NCBI GenBank assembly: GCA_964358895.1 | Contig: CAYHPR010000003.1 | Location: 26,270 to 90,269 of the forward strand | Direction: 5' to 3' | Source: CAYHPR01 sp964358895 | GTDB lineage: Archaea > Micrarchaeota > Micrarchaeia > CABMEP01 | DNA length: 64,000 bases | Shown: positions 35,989-43,364 of the stretch, one piece after another | How positions within the stretch are numbered: position 1 is the stretch's first letter | Layout of the letters: every line of letters starts with the position of its first letter | Translations under genes and position numbers: made by a program | Notes under the pieces: generated by a model | Seen by the model: only the letters and a program-made list of their open reading frames with translations | Databases searched by the model: none | Told to the model about the DNA's origin: nothing

Positions 35989-37095
35989 ATGTTTGTTAAT
36001 TCGACCAAAGCAGGGCAGACAGATAACAACATAGTCTCTTCTGCTTCTTCTGTTTTTATCAAAAAACAACCCGCCAGTCTACCCTGTATTCAGGCTGATT
36101 TTCTAACTAAGTCAAAATCATTTGTTCTGCACAAAAAAACTAAATCAAATGGGATTGAAAAGGAGACAATTCTGCTTAGGCCTGCCTCAGAATCCGATAG
36201 TATGGAGATAGTCCGAGTTCATAATGAAGCCTGGAAGAATGAGCAACTTTTTGCAACAGTTCAACAGTTTTCCTCCCGCTTTAAGATTTTTCCAGAAGGC
36301 CAAATAGCCGCGTATAACGAACGCGGAGACTCGATCGGAGTTATAAGTTCTTTTATAGCTGATTGGACATTTGACAGATCCAGTTTGTTTGTCACGCAAA
36401 ATGACAAGTTCGAGCTTACGTGGTCCAACGCCACAGGAAACGGGTTTCTCACAACTCATGATCCAAACGGAAACACGCTTGTTTGTCCATCTGTTGCAGT
36501 TAGGCAAGATTATCAAAAATATGGGATTGCCAAACAGTTAGTCCTTTTTCAAAAAGAGCTTGCAATCTTTTTAGGCGTCAAGCAGCTTGTTGCATACAGC
36601 CGACCAGCTTCTTATGACGAGTATTGTAAACTTACCAACAGTGGTGTTTCGATAGATATGAATTATTACATCTATGTTACGCGTAAGGCAGAAAAAGTGT
36701 CAGAACTGGTTGAAAGGTATAAACAAACGAATCCTTCGGCAAATGCTGGCGAAATAGAAGAATATACGCAAGAAATCAAAAAGGAAACTGGTGCAGCACC
36801 ATATTTTGAATGGGCTGAGCGGAAAGGGAAAAGCGTAGGTAGAGGTTCTTTTCTAGATTATACTAAGATAAGAAAGCCTTACGATACTGCATTCGGTCTT
36901 ATCCATATTCAAAATGGTGCGTTTCCAATAAAACTGATTCCGAATGGCAGGCCAGCCGACTGGGAAGCAAGAGGATGGATAGTTATTACTGAATATCCGT
37001 TACCTGTGAGAGGTTCGGATGGAAATGAAGGAATCACTGCATTAGAAATGCAACCTAAAGAAAGTAGTACGATTTTTCAACAGCAGCAACAATGA
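35989..37095 (+). CDS. GNAT-family acetyltransferase-like protein
   Basis: A 368-residue protein. After about 55 non-conserved residues comes 'ILLRPASESDSMEIVRVHNEAW', the usual opening of GNAT domains, and then 'VCPSVAVRQDYQKYGIAKQLV' with the Q/RxxGxG/A-type acetyl-CoA loop (here QKYGIAK). The C-terminal 140 residues are an extra domain without recognised motif, ending in a Gln run. The substrate is unknown. A TATA-like CATATATATC lies about 32 bases upstream. It precedes the proteasome gene but has its own promoter. Confidence 0.6.
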   Translation: MFVNSTKAGQTDNNIVSSASSVFIKKQPASLPCIQADFLTKSKSFVLHKKTKSNGIEKETILLRPASESDSMEIVRVHNEAWKNEQLFATVQQFSSRFKIFPEGQIAAYNERGDSIGVISSFIADWTFDRSSLFVTQNDKFELTWSNATGNGFLTTHDPNGNTLVCPSVAVRQDYQKYGIAKQLVLFQKELAIFLGVKQLVAYSRPASYDEYCKLTNSGVSIDMNYYIYVTRKAEKVSELVERYKQTNPSANAGEIEEYTQEIKKETGAAPYFEWAERKGKSVGRGSFLDYTKIRKPYDTAFGLIHIQNGAFPIKLIPNGRPADWEARGWIVITEYPLPVRGSDGNEGITALEMQPKESSTIFQQQQQ

Positions 37096-37116
37096 ATCAC
37101 CTGCTGGAGTAAAGAG

Positions 37117-37123
37117 TTATAAA
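37117..37123 (+). promoter_or_regulatory. TATA box upstream of psmA
   Basis: TTATAAA is the best TATA match before the proteasome/exosome block and predicts a leader of about 45 bases to ATG 37189, which is preceded by GAGGT. Confidence 0.45.
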
Positions 37124-37188
37124 GCTTATTTGATAACATATTTACAGATAGAAACGAAAAAGACTAATTAATTATTCGAGGTTTTATT

Positions 37189-37902
37189 ATGTATCCAGTG
37201 CAACCATCAGCTTATGATCGAGCCATTACTGTTTTCTCACCTGATGGTAGACTATTTCAGGTTGAATATGCAAAAGAAGCAGTCCGAAGAGGAGCAACGG
37301 CCATCGGTTTAGCAAGCAATGATGGTATTGTTTTGATTGCACATAAAACAAAACCATCAAAACTTATTGTTCCTATTTCACTAAAGAAAATTTTCGAAGT
37401 TGATGATCACGTAGCTATAGTGGCATCTGGTCTAGTTGCGGATGCAAGAAGACTTATTGATATGGCAAGAATAGAAGCACAACGATACCGCTACACCTAC
37501 AATGAGGCTGCAGATGTTGAATATTTGGCTAAGCACATAGCAGATCAAATGCAGCTTTACACCCAATACGGTGGTGCAAGACCATTCGGTGTCTCACTTA
37601 TCTTTGGAGGAGTTGATTCAAATCCAAAGCTTTTCGAAGCTGAACCAAGCGGTGCATTAATTGGTGCCAAGGCATCTGTTATCGGTGCAGGAAAAACTGA
37701 GGTAACTGAATATCTTGAGAAAGAATACAGCGAATCAATGTCAGTCGAAGAACTTACTACTTTAGGATTCAAAGCAATGAAGCAAGTGCCAGAGATGAAG
37801 CTTAAGACAGACATATTTGATGTTGGAGTTATACCTACATCTTCGAAGAAATTCGAACTTCTTCCAATGGAAAAAGTAAATTCTTATGTTTCTAAAGCAT
37901 GA
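37189..37902 (+). CDS. psmA: Proteasome alpha subunit
   Basis: A 237-residue protein with the alpha-subunit N-terminal gate helix 'YDRAITVFSPDGRLFQVEYAKEAVRRGATAIGL' landmarks (Tyr-Asp-Arg, RLFQVEYA) and 'GARPFGVSLIFGGVD'. Seven copies form the outer ring of the 20S core and control substrate entry; they have no catalytic Thr. The C terminus is short. In many archaea psmA stands directly upstream of SBDS and the exosome genes, as here, linking protein and RNA turnover. Confidence 0.97.
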   Translation: MYPVQPSAYDRAITVFSPDGRLFQVEYAKEAVRRGATAIGLASNDGIVLIAHKTKPSKLIVPISLKKIFEVDDHVAIVASGLVADARRLIDMARIEAQRYRYTYNEAADVEYLAKHIADQMQLYTQYGGARPFGVSLIFGGVDSNPKLFEAEPSGALIGAKASVIGAGKTEVTEYLEKEYSESMSVEELTTLGFKAMKQVPEMKLKTDIFDVGVIPTSSKKFELLPMEKVNSYVSKA

Positions 37903-37935
37903 TTAATTAGCTTTTGTTGAAATAAATAATAAAAA

Positions 37936-37970
37936 GAAGGAGATACTAAGAACCTTGGTTCTTAGGGTGA
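37936..37970 (+). promoter_or_regulatory. Hairpin between two Shine-Dalgarno-like motifs, upstream of SBDS
   Basis: GAAGGAGATA (37936-37945) is followed by a 9-bp stem with a two-base loop, CTAAGAACC-TT-GGTTCTTAG (37946-37965), then GGTGA and ATG 37976, ten bases after the stem. The same module stands before the prefoldin gene. Folding would bring AAGGAG to about 11 bases from the start codon. Confidence 0.75.
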
Positions 37971-37975
37971 GTTGA

Positions 37976-38671
37976 ATGGGTTCTTTAGAAAAGTCTGTAG
38001 TAGCCCGTATAGAAATTAAAGGAGAAAAATTTGAGATTTTCGTAGATCCGAATCTTGCGTTAGATTTCAGACTCGGAAAGAAAACAGATTTCGCTAATGT
38101 TATGGTTGTAGAAGAGATATTCTCTGATGTGAAGAAAGGTGAACATCAATCTGACGAGAAATTGAAAAAGTTTTTCGGAACTACAAATGTACTCGATGTT
38201 GCTAAGAAAATTGTAAAAGATGGTGACGTTCCAATAACAACCGAACAACGAAAACAGATGGTTGAAGAGAAAAGAAAAAAAATAATTGCAATTCTTTCAC
38301 GTGAAACAATTGATCCGCGAACGGGTGCACCGCATCCGCCGCAGCGGATTGAGAGAGCGTTGGAAGAAGTAAGAATTCACGTTGATCCGTTCAAGCCTGC
38401 TGAAGCCCAAGTTAATGAAGCTTTAGCAGCACTTCGGCCGATTCTGCCGATGAAGTTTGAACATGCGCGTTTCGCAGTGAAAATTCCTTCAGATGTTGCT
38501 CAGAAAGTTTATGGAGCATTGAAGGAATATACTATTCAACAGGAAGAATGGGCAAGTGACGGTTCGCTGATGGTTGTGGTCGAAATGCCTGCGGGAATGC
38601 AATCGGATTTTTTCGATCGCATCAACAGGTTAACTGCTGGTCGAGCTCAGACAAAAGAAATGAAAAAATAA
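37976..38671 (+). CDS. SBDS family ribosome maturation protein
   Basis: A 231-residue protein with the three SBDS domains: the N-terminal FYSH domain ('[24 protein letters not shown]'), a central helical domain with '[42 protein letters not shown]' landmarks, and a C-terminal ferredoxin-like domain. SBDS releases aIF6 from the 50S subunit in the last step of ribosome assembly. It lies between psmA and rrp4, the conserved archaeal order. Its start is set by GGTGA six bases upstream and a hairpin shared with the prefoldin gene. Confidence 0.97.
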   Translation: MGSLEKSVVARIEIKGEKFEIFVDPNLALDFRLGKKTDFANVMVVEEIFSDVKKGEHQSDEKLKKFFGTTNVLDVAKKIVKDGDVPITTEQRKQMVEEKRKKIIAILSRETIDPRTGAPHPPQRIERALEEVRIHVDPFKPAEAQVNEALAALRPILPMKFEHARFAVKIPSDVAQKVYGALKEYTIQQEEWASDGSLMVVVEMPAGMQSDFFDRINRLTAGRAQTKEMKK

Positions 38672-38712
38672 AAATAAGAAAAAAAATAATGATTTTACGG
38701 AGATGAGTTTAT

Positions 38713-39402
38713 ATGACAAAATTAGTTATTCCAGGAGATATGTTAACTGAAAAAGTTATAAGAAGTCCTTACGTATTTATACGAGAAGGAAAAAGCTTTG
38801 CAGCTGTTATCGGAACATTTGATTCTGAAAATGAGAGATTTGTTCCGCTCAAAGGTGCATACTTGCCTCAACTTGGAGATGTAGTAATAGGTGCAGTTGA
38901 AGAAGAAAAAGTGATTGGTTACCAGATTGATTTATTCGCACCATACAAAGGTTTAATTTTTTCAAGAGGACTTAGATCAGCACTTTCTCAGGGAGATATC
39001 ATATCCGCAGAGATTTCAGAAGTTTCAGAAGTCAAAGATGTGATTCTTGACAGACCGCGCACATTGCGCGGAGGACAAATTGTATTTATTCCACCAACAA
39101 AGGTATCGCGTATTATAGGAAAGCAGATGTCAATGTTGCAGTTGTTGCAGAGAGGAACAGGTTGTGAAATCTTTGTAGGAAAGAATGGAGTAGTTTGGGT
39201 TAAAGGACAAAATGCTAGTAAAGCAATTGAAACGATTCTAAAGATTGAACGTGAATCACACACGCGAGGATTGACAGAAAGAATACAAAAATATTTAGGT
39301 GTTGAGTCAATGCCAACAATGAGTCAAGCTTCTAGTGTGTCAGAAACACGACAGGAGCGAGCACCACCAAGAGAAGGAAGAGAGTCTAGTTCCTTTGATT
39401 AA
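38713..39402 (+). CDS. rrp4: Exosome RNA-binding subunit Rrp4
   Basis: A 229-residue protein with an N-terminal domain ('VIPGDMLTEKV'), a central S1 domain ('PQLGDVVIGAVEEEKVIGYQIDLFAPYKG') and a KH domain ('GQIVFIPPTKVSRIIGKQMSMLQLL', the IIGKQMSM loop). Rrp4 caps the archaeal exosome and feeds RNA into the Rrp41-Rrp42 ring. A GGAGATGA site is nine bases upstream of the ATG. The tail of about 30 residues is Ser/Arg/Glu-rich and probably disordered. Confidence 0.95.
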   Translation: MTKLVIPGDMLTEKVIRSPYVFIREGKSFAAVIGTFDSENERFVPLKGAYLPQLGDVVIGAVEEEKVIGYQIDLFAPYKGLIFSRGLRSALSQGDIISAEISEVSEVKDVILDRPRTLRGGQIVFIPPTKVSRIIGKQMSMLQLLQRGTGCEIFVGKNGVVWVKGQNASKAIETILKIERESHTRGLTERIQKYLGVESMPTMSQASSVSETRQERAPPREGRESSSFD

Positions 39403-39450
39403 ATAGGAGATATATTTGTTAAGAAATTATGATTTTATAGAGGTGAAATT

Positions 39451-40230
39451 ATGGTAGGCGGAGAAAGTCCAATTCCATTGTTTGTAAATGGAAAGAGACT
39501 GGACGGAAGAAGTCCAGATGATATGAGAGAAGTAAGTATTGTTGCAGGACCACTGAATAAAGCAGATGGTAGTGCTTATCTGGAACTTGGTAAGAATAAG
39601 GTACTTGTTGGAGTGTTTGGACCACGTGAAGTGTTTCCAAAGCATCAGACAGATCCATACAAAGCAGTTGTCAGATGCATATACAGAATGGCACCATTTT
39701 CAACTGAAGAACATGGAAGAACTAGACCAAACAGAAGATCGATAGAAATTTCAAAAGTTATCCGTGAAGTGTTTGAAAATGTGATCGTGCGCGAAATTTA
39801 TCCAAAGACGGCAATCGAAATCTATATAGAAATTCTTGAATCGAACGGCAGTACGCGTGTAGCAGGTCTCACAGCTGCATCAGTAGCTCTTGCAAATGCA
39901 GGAATTCCAATGAAAGACTTGCCTGTAGCTGTATCTGTTGGAAAGATCGACGGTAAGATTGCAGTTGATATGATGAAAGAAGAGGATAATTTTGGTCAGG
40001 CAGATATGCCAATAGCAATTAAGCCTACAACTGGTGAAATCCTTTTGCTTCAAATGGATGGGAAGATGACGGGCGAAGAGTTTGCGAAAGCCATTGATAT
40101 GGCATTCAAGGCATCTGTAGGTGTTCATGAGAAACAGATTGCAGCACTGAAATCATACTACGAAAAAATCGAATCAGAGATTTCAGAGAACGGAGCAAGC
40201 GGACAGATCGGACCGATCGAAAAAGTATAG
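39451..40230 (+). CDS. rrp41: Exosome catalytic subunit Rrp41
   Basis: A 259-residue RNase PH-fold protein: 'RLDGRSPDDMREVSIVAGPLNKADGSAYLELG', 'GRTRPNRRSIEISKVIREVFENVI' (RNA-binding Arg pair), and 'KIDGKIAVDMMKEEDNFGQADMPIAI' with the acidic catalytic residues near Asp in 'AVDMMKEED' and 'GQADMP'. This is the phosphorolytic 3'-5' exonuclease active subunit. It is followed by rrp42 in the same operon and preceded by a GAGGTGA ribosome binding site. The phosphate-binding Arg/Ser region ('SNGSTRVAGLTAAS') is intact. Confidence 0.96.
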   Translation: MVGGESPIPLFVNGKRLDGRSPDDMREVSIVAGPLNKADGSAYLELGKNKVLVGVFGPREVFPKHQTDPYKAVVRCIYRMAPFSTEEHGRTRPNRRSIEISKVIREVFENVIVREIYPKTAIEIYIEILESNGSTRVAGLTAASVALANAGIPMKDLPVAVSVGKIDGKIAVDMMKEEDNFGQADMPIAIKPTTGEILLLQMDGKMTGEEFAKAIDMAFKASVGVHEKQIAALKSYYEKIESEISENGASGQIGPIEKV

Positions 40231-40276
40231 ACTGTGTAACGGCTATGAATTAAAATTATAGAATAAGGTGATATGC

Positions 40277-41044
40277 ATGATATCAGATGAATTGAGAAAA
40301 AGTACGGTTGTTGAGTTTGCAAAAACCGACAAAAGACTTGATGGAAGAGGTTTGAAAGATTATAGAACTATCACAATTGAAAGAAATGTGATTGGTACTG
40401 CAGAAGGTTCTGCACGTGTCAAGATTGGGGATACAACTGTTTTAGCAGGTGTTAAAATTGATCCGATCGAGCCATACGAGGACAGACCAAACGAAGGAAC
40501 ATTGGCAGTTGACGCTGAATTCCTTGCACTAGCACATGAAACATTTGAACCTGGCCAACCAGGTGAAGATGCGATTGAACTTGCTAGAATAGTAGATAGA
40601 GGAATCAGATCAGCCGAGGCAATCGATGTTAAGTCACTATTTATTGAAGCTGGTAAGGCTTGGGGCGTATACGTTGACCTTTACGTGCTTGACAACGATG
40701 GAAACTTAATAGATGCAGCCGCCTTAGCAGCTGTAAACGCTCTGCAAGGAATGAAAGTACCAAAACTAGTTGATGGTAACGCTGTTAGAGTTAAGCCAAC
40801 GCCAATGAATCTTAAGACAATACCAACTTATTGCACATATGTTAAAGTTGGTGATAAGATTCTCTCCGATCCAACTTACACTGAAGAGGCTGCTGCGGAT
40901 GCAAGAATAACCTTTTCAGTAGGAGACAATATGCTATATGCGATTCAGAAGTCTGGCAGCGGTGCATTCACAAAGGCTGAAATCTTAGGTATGTTCGATC
41001 AATCCTTGACAATCAGGAAACAATTATTAACCTATATCAAGTAA
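40277..41044 (+). CDS. rrp42: Exosome non-catalytic subunit Rrp42
   Basis: A 255-residue RNase PH-fold protein beginning 'RLDGRGLKDYRTITIERNVIGTAEGSARVKIGDTTVLAGV'-type landmarks (RLDGRGL, GSARVKIGDT) and carrying 'VDAEFLALAHETFEPGQPGEDAIELARIVDRGIR'. The catalytic acids of Rrp41 are not conserved in this subunit, which pairs with Rrp41 in a trimer of dimers and contributes to RNA binding. ATG 40277 follows AAGGTGAT closely; a GTG at 40268 is part of that site. Confidence 0.95.
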   Translation: MISDELRKSTVVEFAKTDKRLDGRGLKDYRTITIERNVIGTAEGSARVKIGDTTVLAGVKIDPIEPYEDRPNEGTLAVDAEFLALAHETFEPGQPGEDAIELARIVDRGIRSAEAIDVKSLFIEAGKAWGVYVDLYVLDNDGNLIDAAALAAVNALQGMKVPKLVDGNAVRVKPTPMNLKTIPTYCTYVKVGDKILSDPTYTEEAAADARITFSVGDNMLYAIQKSGSGAFTKAEILGMFDQSLTIRKQLLTYIK

Positions 41045-41113
41045 TATATCTAGAACAAGCTATAGTGTTAATCTAGTACAAATAACTAAAATCTAGTACA
41101 AACAAATGATATT

Positions 41114-41356
41114 ATGACATCCTACGCGGTTCGTGGTGGAAGATCTGTCAAGATAAGGCTTCAAGCAGTAGCCAAGCTTCTTAGGACAAAGCAGAAGTGT
41201 CCTAGATGCGAAAAGAAACTGCTGAAGCGAATAAATACAGGTGTTTGGAAATGCAAGTCTTGTGGTAGTACATTCGCAGGAGGCGCTTACGCCCCAACAA
41301 CCTCTGCAGGAGAAGTAGGTGCTAGAATTATTTCAGATTTTAATAAGAATAAGTGA
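41114..41356 (+). CDS. rpl37ae: Large subunit ribosomal protein L37Ae (eL43)
   Basis: An 80-residue basic protein with a zinc ribbon of two CxxC pairs, 'CPRCEKKLL' and 'CKSCGSTF', and the typical 'TGVWKCKSCGSTFAGGAYAPTT' central segment. It belongs to the 50S subunit. Its place after rrp42 and before rpoP is a widely conserved archaeal arrangement. No strong ribosome binding site is seen; a direct repeat ATCTAGTACAAA occurs twice in the 69-base spacer before it. Confidence 0.95.
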   Translation: MTSYAVRGGRSVKIRLQAVAKLLRTKQKCPRCEKKLLKRINTGVWKCKSCGSTFAGGAYAPTTSAGEVGARIISDFNKNK

Positions 41357-41384
41357 AGATATAGTTTATGGAGATGATGATGTT

Positions 41385-41513
41385 ATGTATACATGTGCAA
41401 ACTGTAGTAAGGAAATAGAGTCGATAGACAATTTCGTTAGATGCCCATATTGCGCATGGCGCATTCTTTACAAACCTTCATTACCTATCTCTAGGACAAT
41501 CAAGACAGATTAG
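41385..41513 (+). CDS. rpoP: RNA polymerase subunit Rpo12 (P)
   Basis: A 42-residue zinc-ribbon protein, 'MYTCANCSKEIESIDNFV' then 'RCPYCAWRILYK', with two CxxC pairs. It is the archaeal RNA polymerase subunit equivalent to eukaryotic Rpb12, bound near the Rpo3/Rpo10 assembly platform. The ATG at 41385 gives the normal family length; an upstream frame extension through 41319 overlaps L37Ae and is not conserved. GGAGATGATG just upstream serves as binding site. Confidence 0.92.
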   Translation: MYTCANCSKEIESIDNFVRCPYCAWRILYKPSLPISRTIKTD

Positions 41514-41543
41514 ATTGTCACAGGAGTCTGAAGATAGTTTCGG

Positions 41544-41783
41544 ATGACAGAGATGAAAACAATTATAGAAATTCCTTTTGAAGATAGTAAGCTGGCAAAA
41601 AATGCTTACAAAGTTCTGCAAGGGGAGCTCACATTCAAAAAAAGAGCAGCACCAAGTGTAAAAATCGTAGGAAAAAGTATTGTAGTAACGATAAATGCTG
41701 ATGACATATCTGCATTGCATGCAGCAACTGGATCGTTCATGCGTGCATTGAAAGTAATATTTTCTGTTCAATCAACGAAATAA
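41544..41783 (+). CDS. pcc1: KEOPS complex subunit Pcc1
   Basis: A 79-residue protein with 'TIIEIPFEDSKLAKNAYKVLQGEL' and 'VVTINADDISALHAATGSFMRALKVI', matching the dimeric Pcc1 subunit of KEOPS, which makes t6A in tRNAs reading ANN codons. The gene commonly sits between rpoP and prefoldin beta in archaea, supporting the call for so short a protein. Start at ATG 41544; an internal ATG at 41553 is also possible. Confidence 0.85.
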   Translation: MTEMKTIIEIPFEDSKLAKNAYKVLQGELTFKKRAAPSVKIVGKSIVVTINADDISALHAATGSFMRALKVIFSVQSTK

Positions 41784-41796
41784 ATTACAGATGTAG

Positions 41797-41832
41797 GAAG
41801 GAGATAGTAAGAACCAATGGTTCTTACGGTGA
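41797..41832 (+). promoter_or_regulatory. Hairpin between two Shine-Dalgarno-like motifs, upstream of prefoldin beta
   Basis: GAAGGAGATA (41797-41806), a 9-bp stem with a three-base loop (arms GTAAGAACC and GGTTCTTAC, 41807-41827), then GGTGA and ATG 41838, ten bases after the stem. Compared with the SBDS copy the outermost pair changes from C-G to G-C, a compensatory change. Confidence 0.75.
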
Positions 41833-41837
41833 CGAAT

Positions 41838-42161
41838 ATGGCTCAAGAAAGAGAAGAAATGGAAAATTATCAAGTGGCACAACAGCAACTTCAGTTTCTT
41901 ATGTTACAAAAGCAACAGATGAAGATGCAGTCGGAAGAAATTGATCACGCTCTTAAAGAAATTGAGAAGGCGAAAGGAGATTCTTACAGAATTGTAGGTC
42001 CAATCCTAATGCAATCGTCAAAAGATGAGATAGTTAAAGATCTGCAGGAAAAGAAATCATTGTTCGAGTCTAGGATTGAGATTCTTAACAAGCAAGAAGA
42101 CAGGCTAAAGAAATCTTTAATGGATGTACGAAAAGCAATGGAAAAACCTGACAGAAATTAG
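41838..42161 (+). CDS. pfdB: Prefoldin beta subunit
   Basis: A 107-residue protein made of two long helices joined by a beta hairpin: 'EEMENYQVAQQQLQFLMLQKQQM' coiled coil, 'GDSYRIVGPILMQSSKDEIVKDL' hairpin region, and a second coiled coil. Four beta and two alpha subunits form the jellyfish-shaped holdase that passes unfolded proteins to the thermosome. ATG 41838 is chosen; the ATG at 41817 falls inside the hairpin stem and would add seven non-conserved residues. Confidence 0.95.
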   Translation: MAQEREEMENYQVAQQQLQFLMLQKQQMKMQSEEIDHALKEIEKAKGDSYRIVGPILMQSSKDEIVKDLQEKKSLFESRIEILNKQEDRLKKSLMDVRKAMEKPDRN

Positions 42162-42186
42162 TCCAATTCACTAGTTAATTCCATTC

Positions 42187-42486
42187 TTACTTAAACCTGT
42201 ATTCGTACGTCTTTAGATCTATTTTTTCATTTTTTATTTTTATTCCGTCCCTTTTAAGAAGTTCTACCTTCTTTTTCAGACCTTCAGAATATCCTCCAAG
42301 TCTTCCATCAGAGTTTATCACTCTGTAACATGGAACTCTCTTAGGATGCTTATTCTTATTCAGTGCATTTCCAACTGCCCTATACGCTTCTGATCCAATC
42401 GATTTTGCAAGTTCCTTGTAAGTTGTAACTTTGCCTCTTGAAACCTTCATTAGATTTTGGTAGATCCTATCAGAGAAACTTTGCAT
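42187..42486 (-). CDS. Short O6-alkylguanine-DNA alkyltransferase/ATL-like protein
   Basis: A 99-residue protein equal to the C-terminal DNA-binding domain of MGMT: 'VSRGKVTTYKELAKSIG', 'AYRAVGNALNKN' (helix-turn-helix with the Arg finger) and the active-site loop 'VPCYRVI' around Cys53. The acceptor Cys is kept, unlike in ATL proteins that have Trp or Ala, but the His of the usual PCHRV motif is Tyr54. Activity is therefore uncertain. The N-terminal domain of full MGMT is missing. It converges with prefoldin and is divergent from the membrane HEASH protein. Confidence 0.8.
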   Translation of the reverse strand: MQSFSDRIYQNLMKVSRGKVTTYKELAKSIGSEAYRAVGNALNKNKHPKRVPCYRVINSDGRLGGYSEGLKKKVELLKRDGIKIKNEKIDLKTYEYRFK

Positions 42487-42533
42487 ACTTTATCAAAACA
42501 GTGTATATTTTTAAAGATCAGCGAAATCTATTT

Positions 42534-43337
42534 ATGACTGTCCAATTGGAGATAATATTTATACAATCATTTTTCTTATTTGCTATCACACTTTTGATTT
42601 GGTTGTTTCAGTCATATTTTGTTCTGAGATTTGCTAGAAAATACGTTTATCCCACTCTTTACAAAAACAAACTTACAGAATGGTTTATAGCAGAAGCATC
42701 TATCCTTCTTCATGAGGCAAGTCATTTTCTCTCAGTCTTTTTCACAGGTTCAACAGTTGAACTGAAGGAATCGTACATTACGTCTAGAGCCGGCCGAGTA
42801 GCTGCAGTTAGAGAAGAATCTATCTTTGGTTGGATCTCTTCAGTAATAGCTGCGTTTTCACCATCAGTCCTTCCTCCATTATTTTTCTCCATTCTTCTCA
42901 TTCTCATAACTGGACAGCAACTGAATATTGCTGATTTATTTCTCTATCAAGATACTTTAGACCAAACACTTCAGGATTTAGGGAAAACAATACAGACAAC
43001 TTTATTACCTGCCATCAAGCTCCTTTACTTTTCTTTGTTTCGTTTTGATGTGATAACGATTGTTCTTTTTTATCTTCTCATCATCTGTTCGATTGCAGCA
43101 GGACCAAGCGAAGGGGATTGGCAAGCAGCCGTAGAGCTTTTTGCATCTCCATTATCCATGCTGGCAATGTTAGGTGTATTCATTCTGTTAAACTATCTTT
43201 TTGCTTATTTTAATATAGGGTTCTTTGTGCCAGCAATAATCTTACTACTATTCCTTTTAGTTGTTGTTTTAACTGGTATTTTTATTGCATTTATTGTTGT
43301 AAAATTATTAGAATTAGTTTTTCAAAGAATTAGTTAA
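42534..43337 (+). CDS. Membrane protein with HEASH motif, putative intramembrane metalloprotease
   Basis: A 267-residue protein with about five or six helices. The segment 'AEASILLHEASHFLSVFFTG' carries His60-Glu61-x-x-His64 inside or next to a hydrophobic helix, as in M50/M48-type membrane zinc proteases. A possible later ligand is not clear. The part 'SFFGWISS..AFSPSVLPPLFF'-like stretch forms the next helix. Starting at ATG 42534 is supported by an AT-rich TATA region at about 42503-42512; a longer frame would overlap the divergent gene. I do not recognise the family; function is inferred only from the motif. Confidence 0.6.
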   Translation: MTVQLEIIFIQSFFLFAITLLIWLFQSYFVLRFARKYVYPTLYKNKLTEWFIAEASILLHEASHFLSVFFTGSTVELKESYITSRAGRVAAVREESIFGWISSVIAAFSPSVLPPLFFSILLILITGQQLNIADLFLYQDTLDQTLQDLGKTIQTTLLPAIKLLYFSLFRFDVITIVLFYLLIICSIAAGPSEGDWQAAVELFASPLSMLAMLGVFILLNYLFAYFNIGFFVPAIILLLFLLVVVLTGIFIAFIVVKLLELVFQRIS

Positions 43338-43364
43338 GCATGGCAAAGATAGTTGTAACCTAAT

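Noticed and set aside
41319..41384. N-terminal extension of Rpo12
   Set aside because: It overlaps the L37Ae gene, lacks conservation with Rpo12 proteins and the ATG at 41385 has a good binding site.
37976..42161. Horizontal transfer of the exosome block
   Set aside because: Gene order is the ordinary archaeal arrangement and composition is uniform; nothing suggests transfer.
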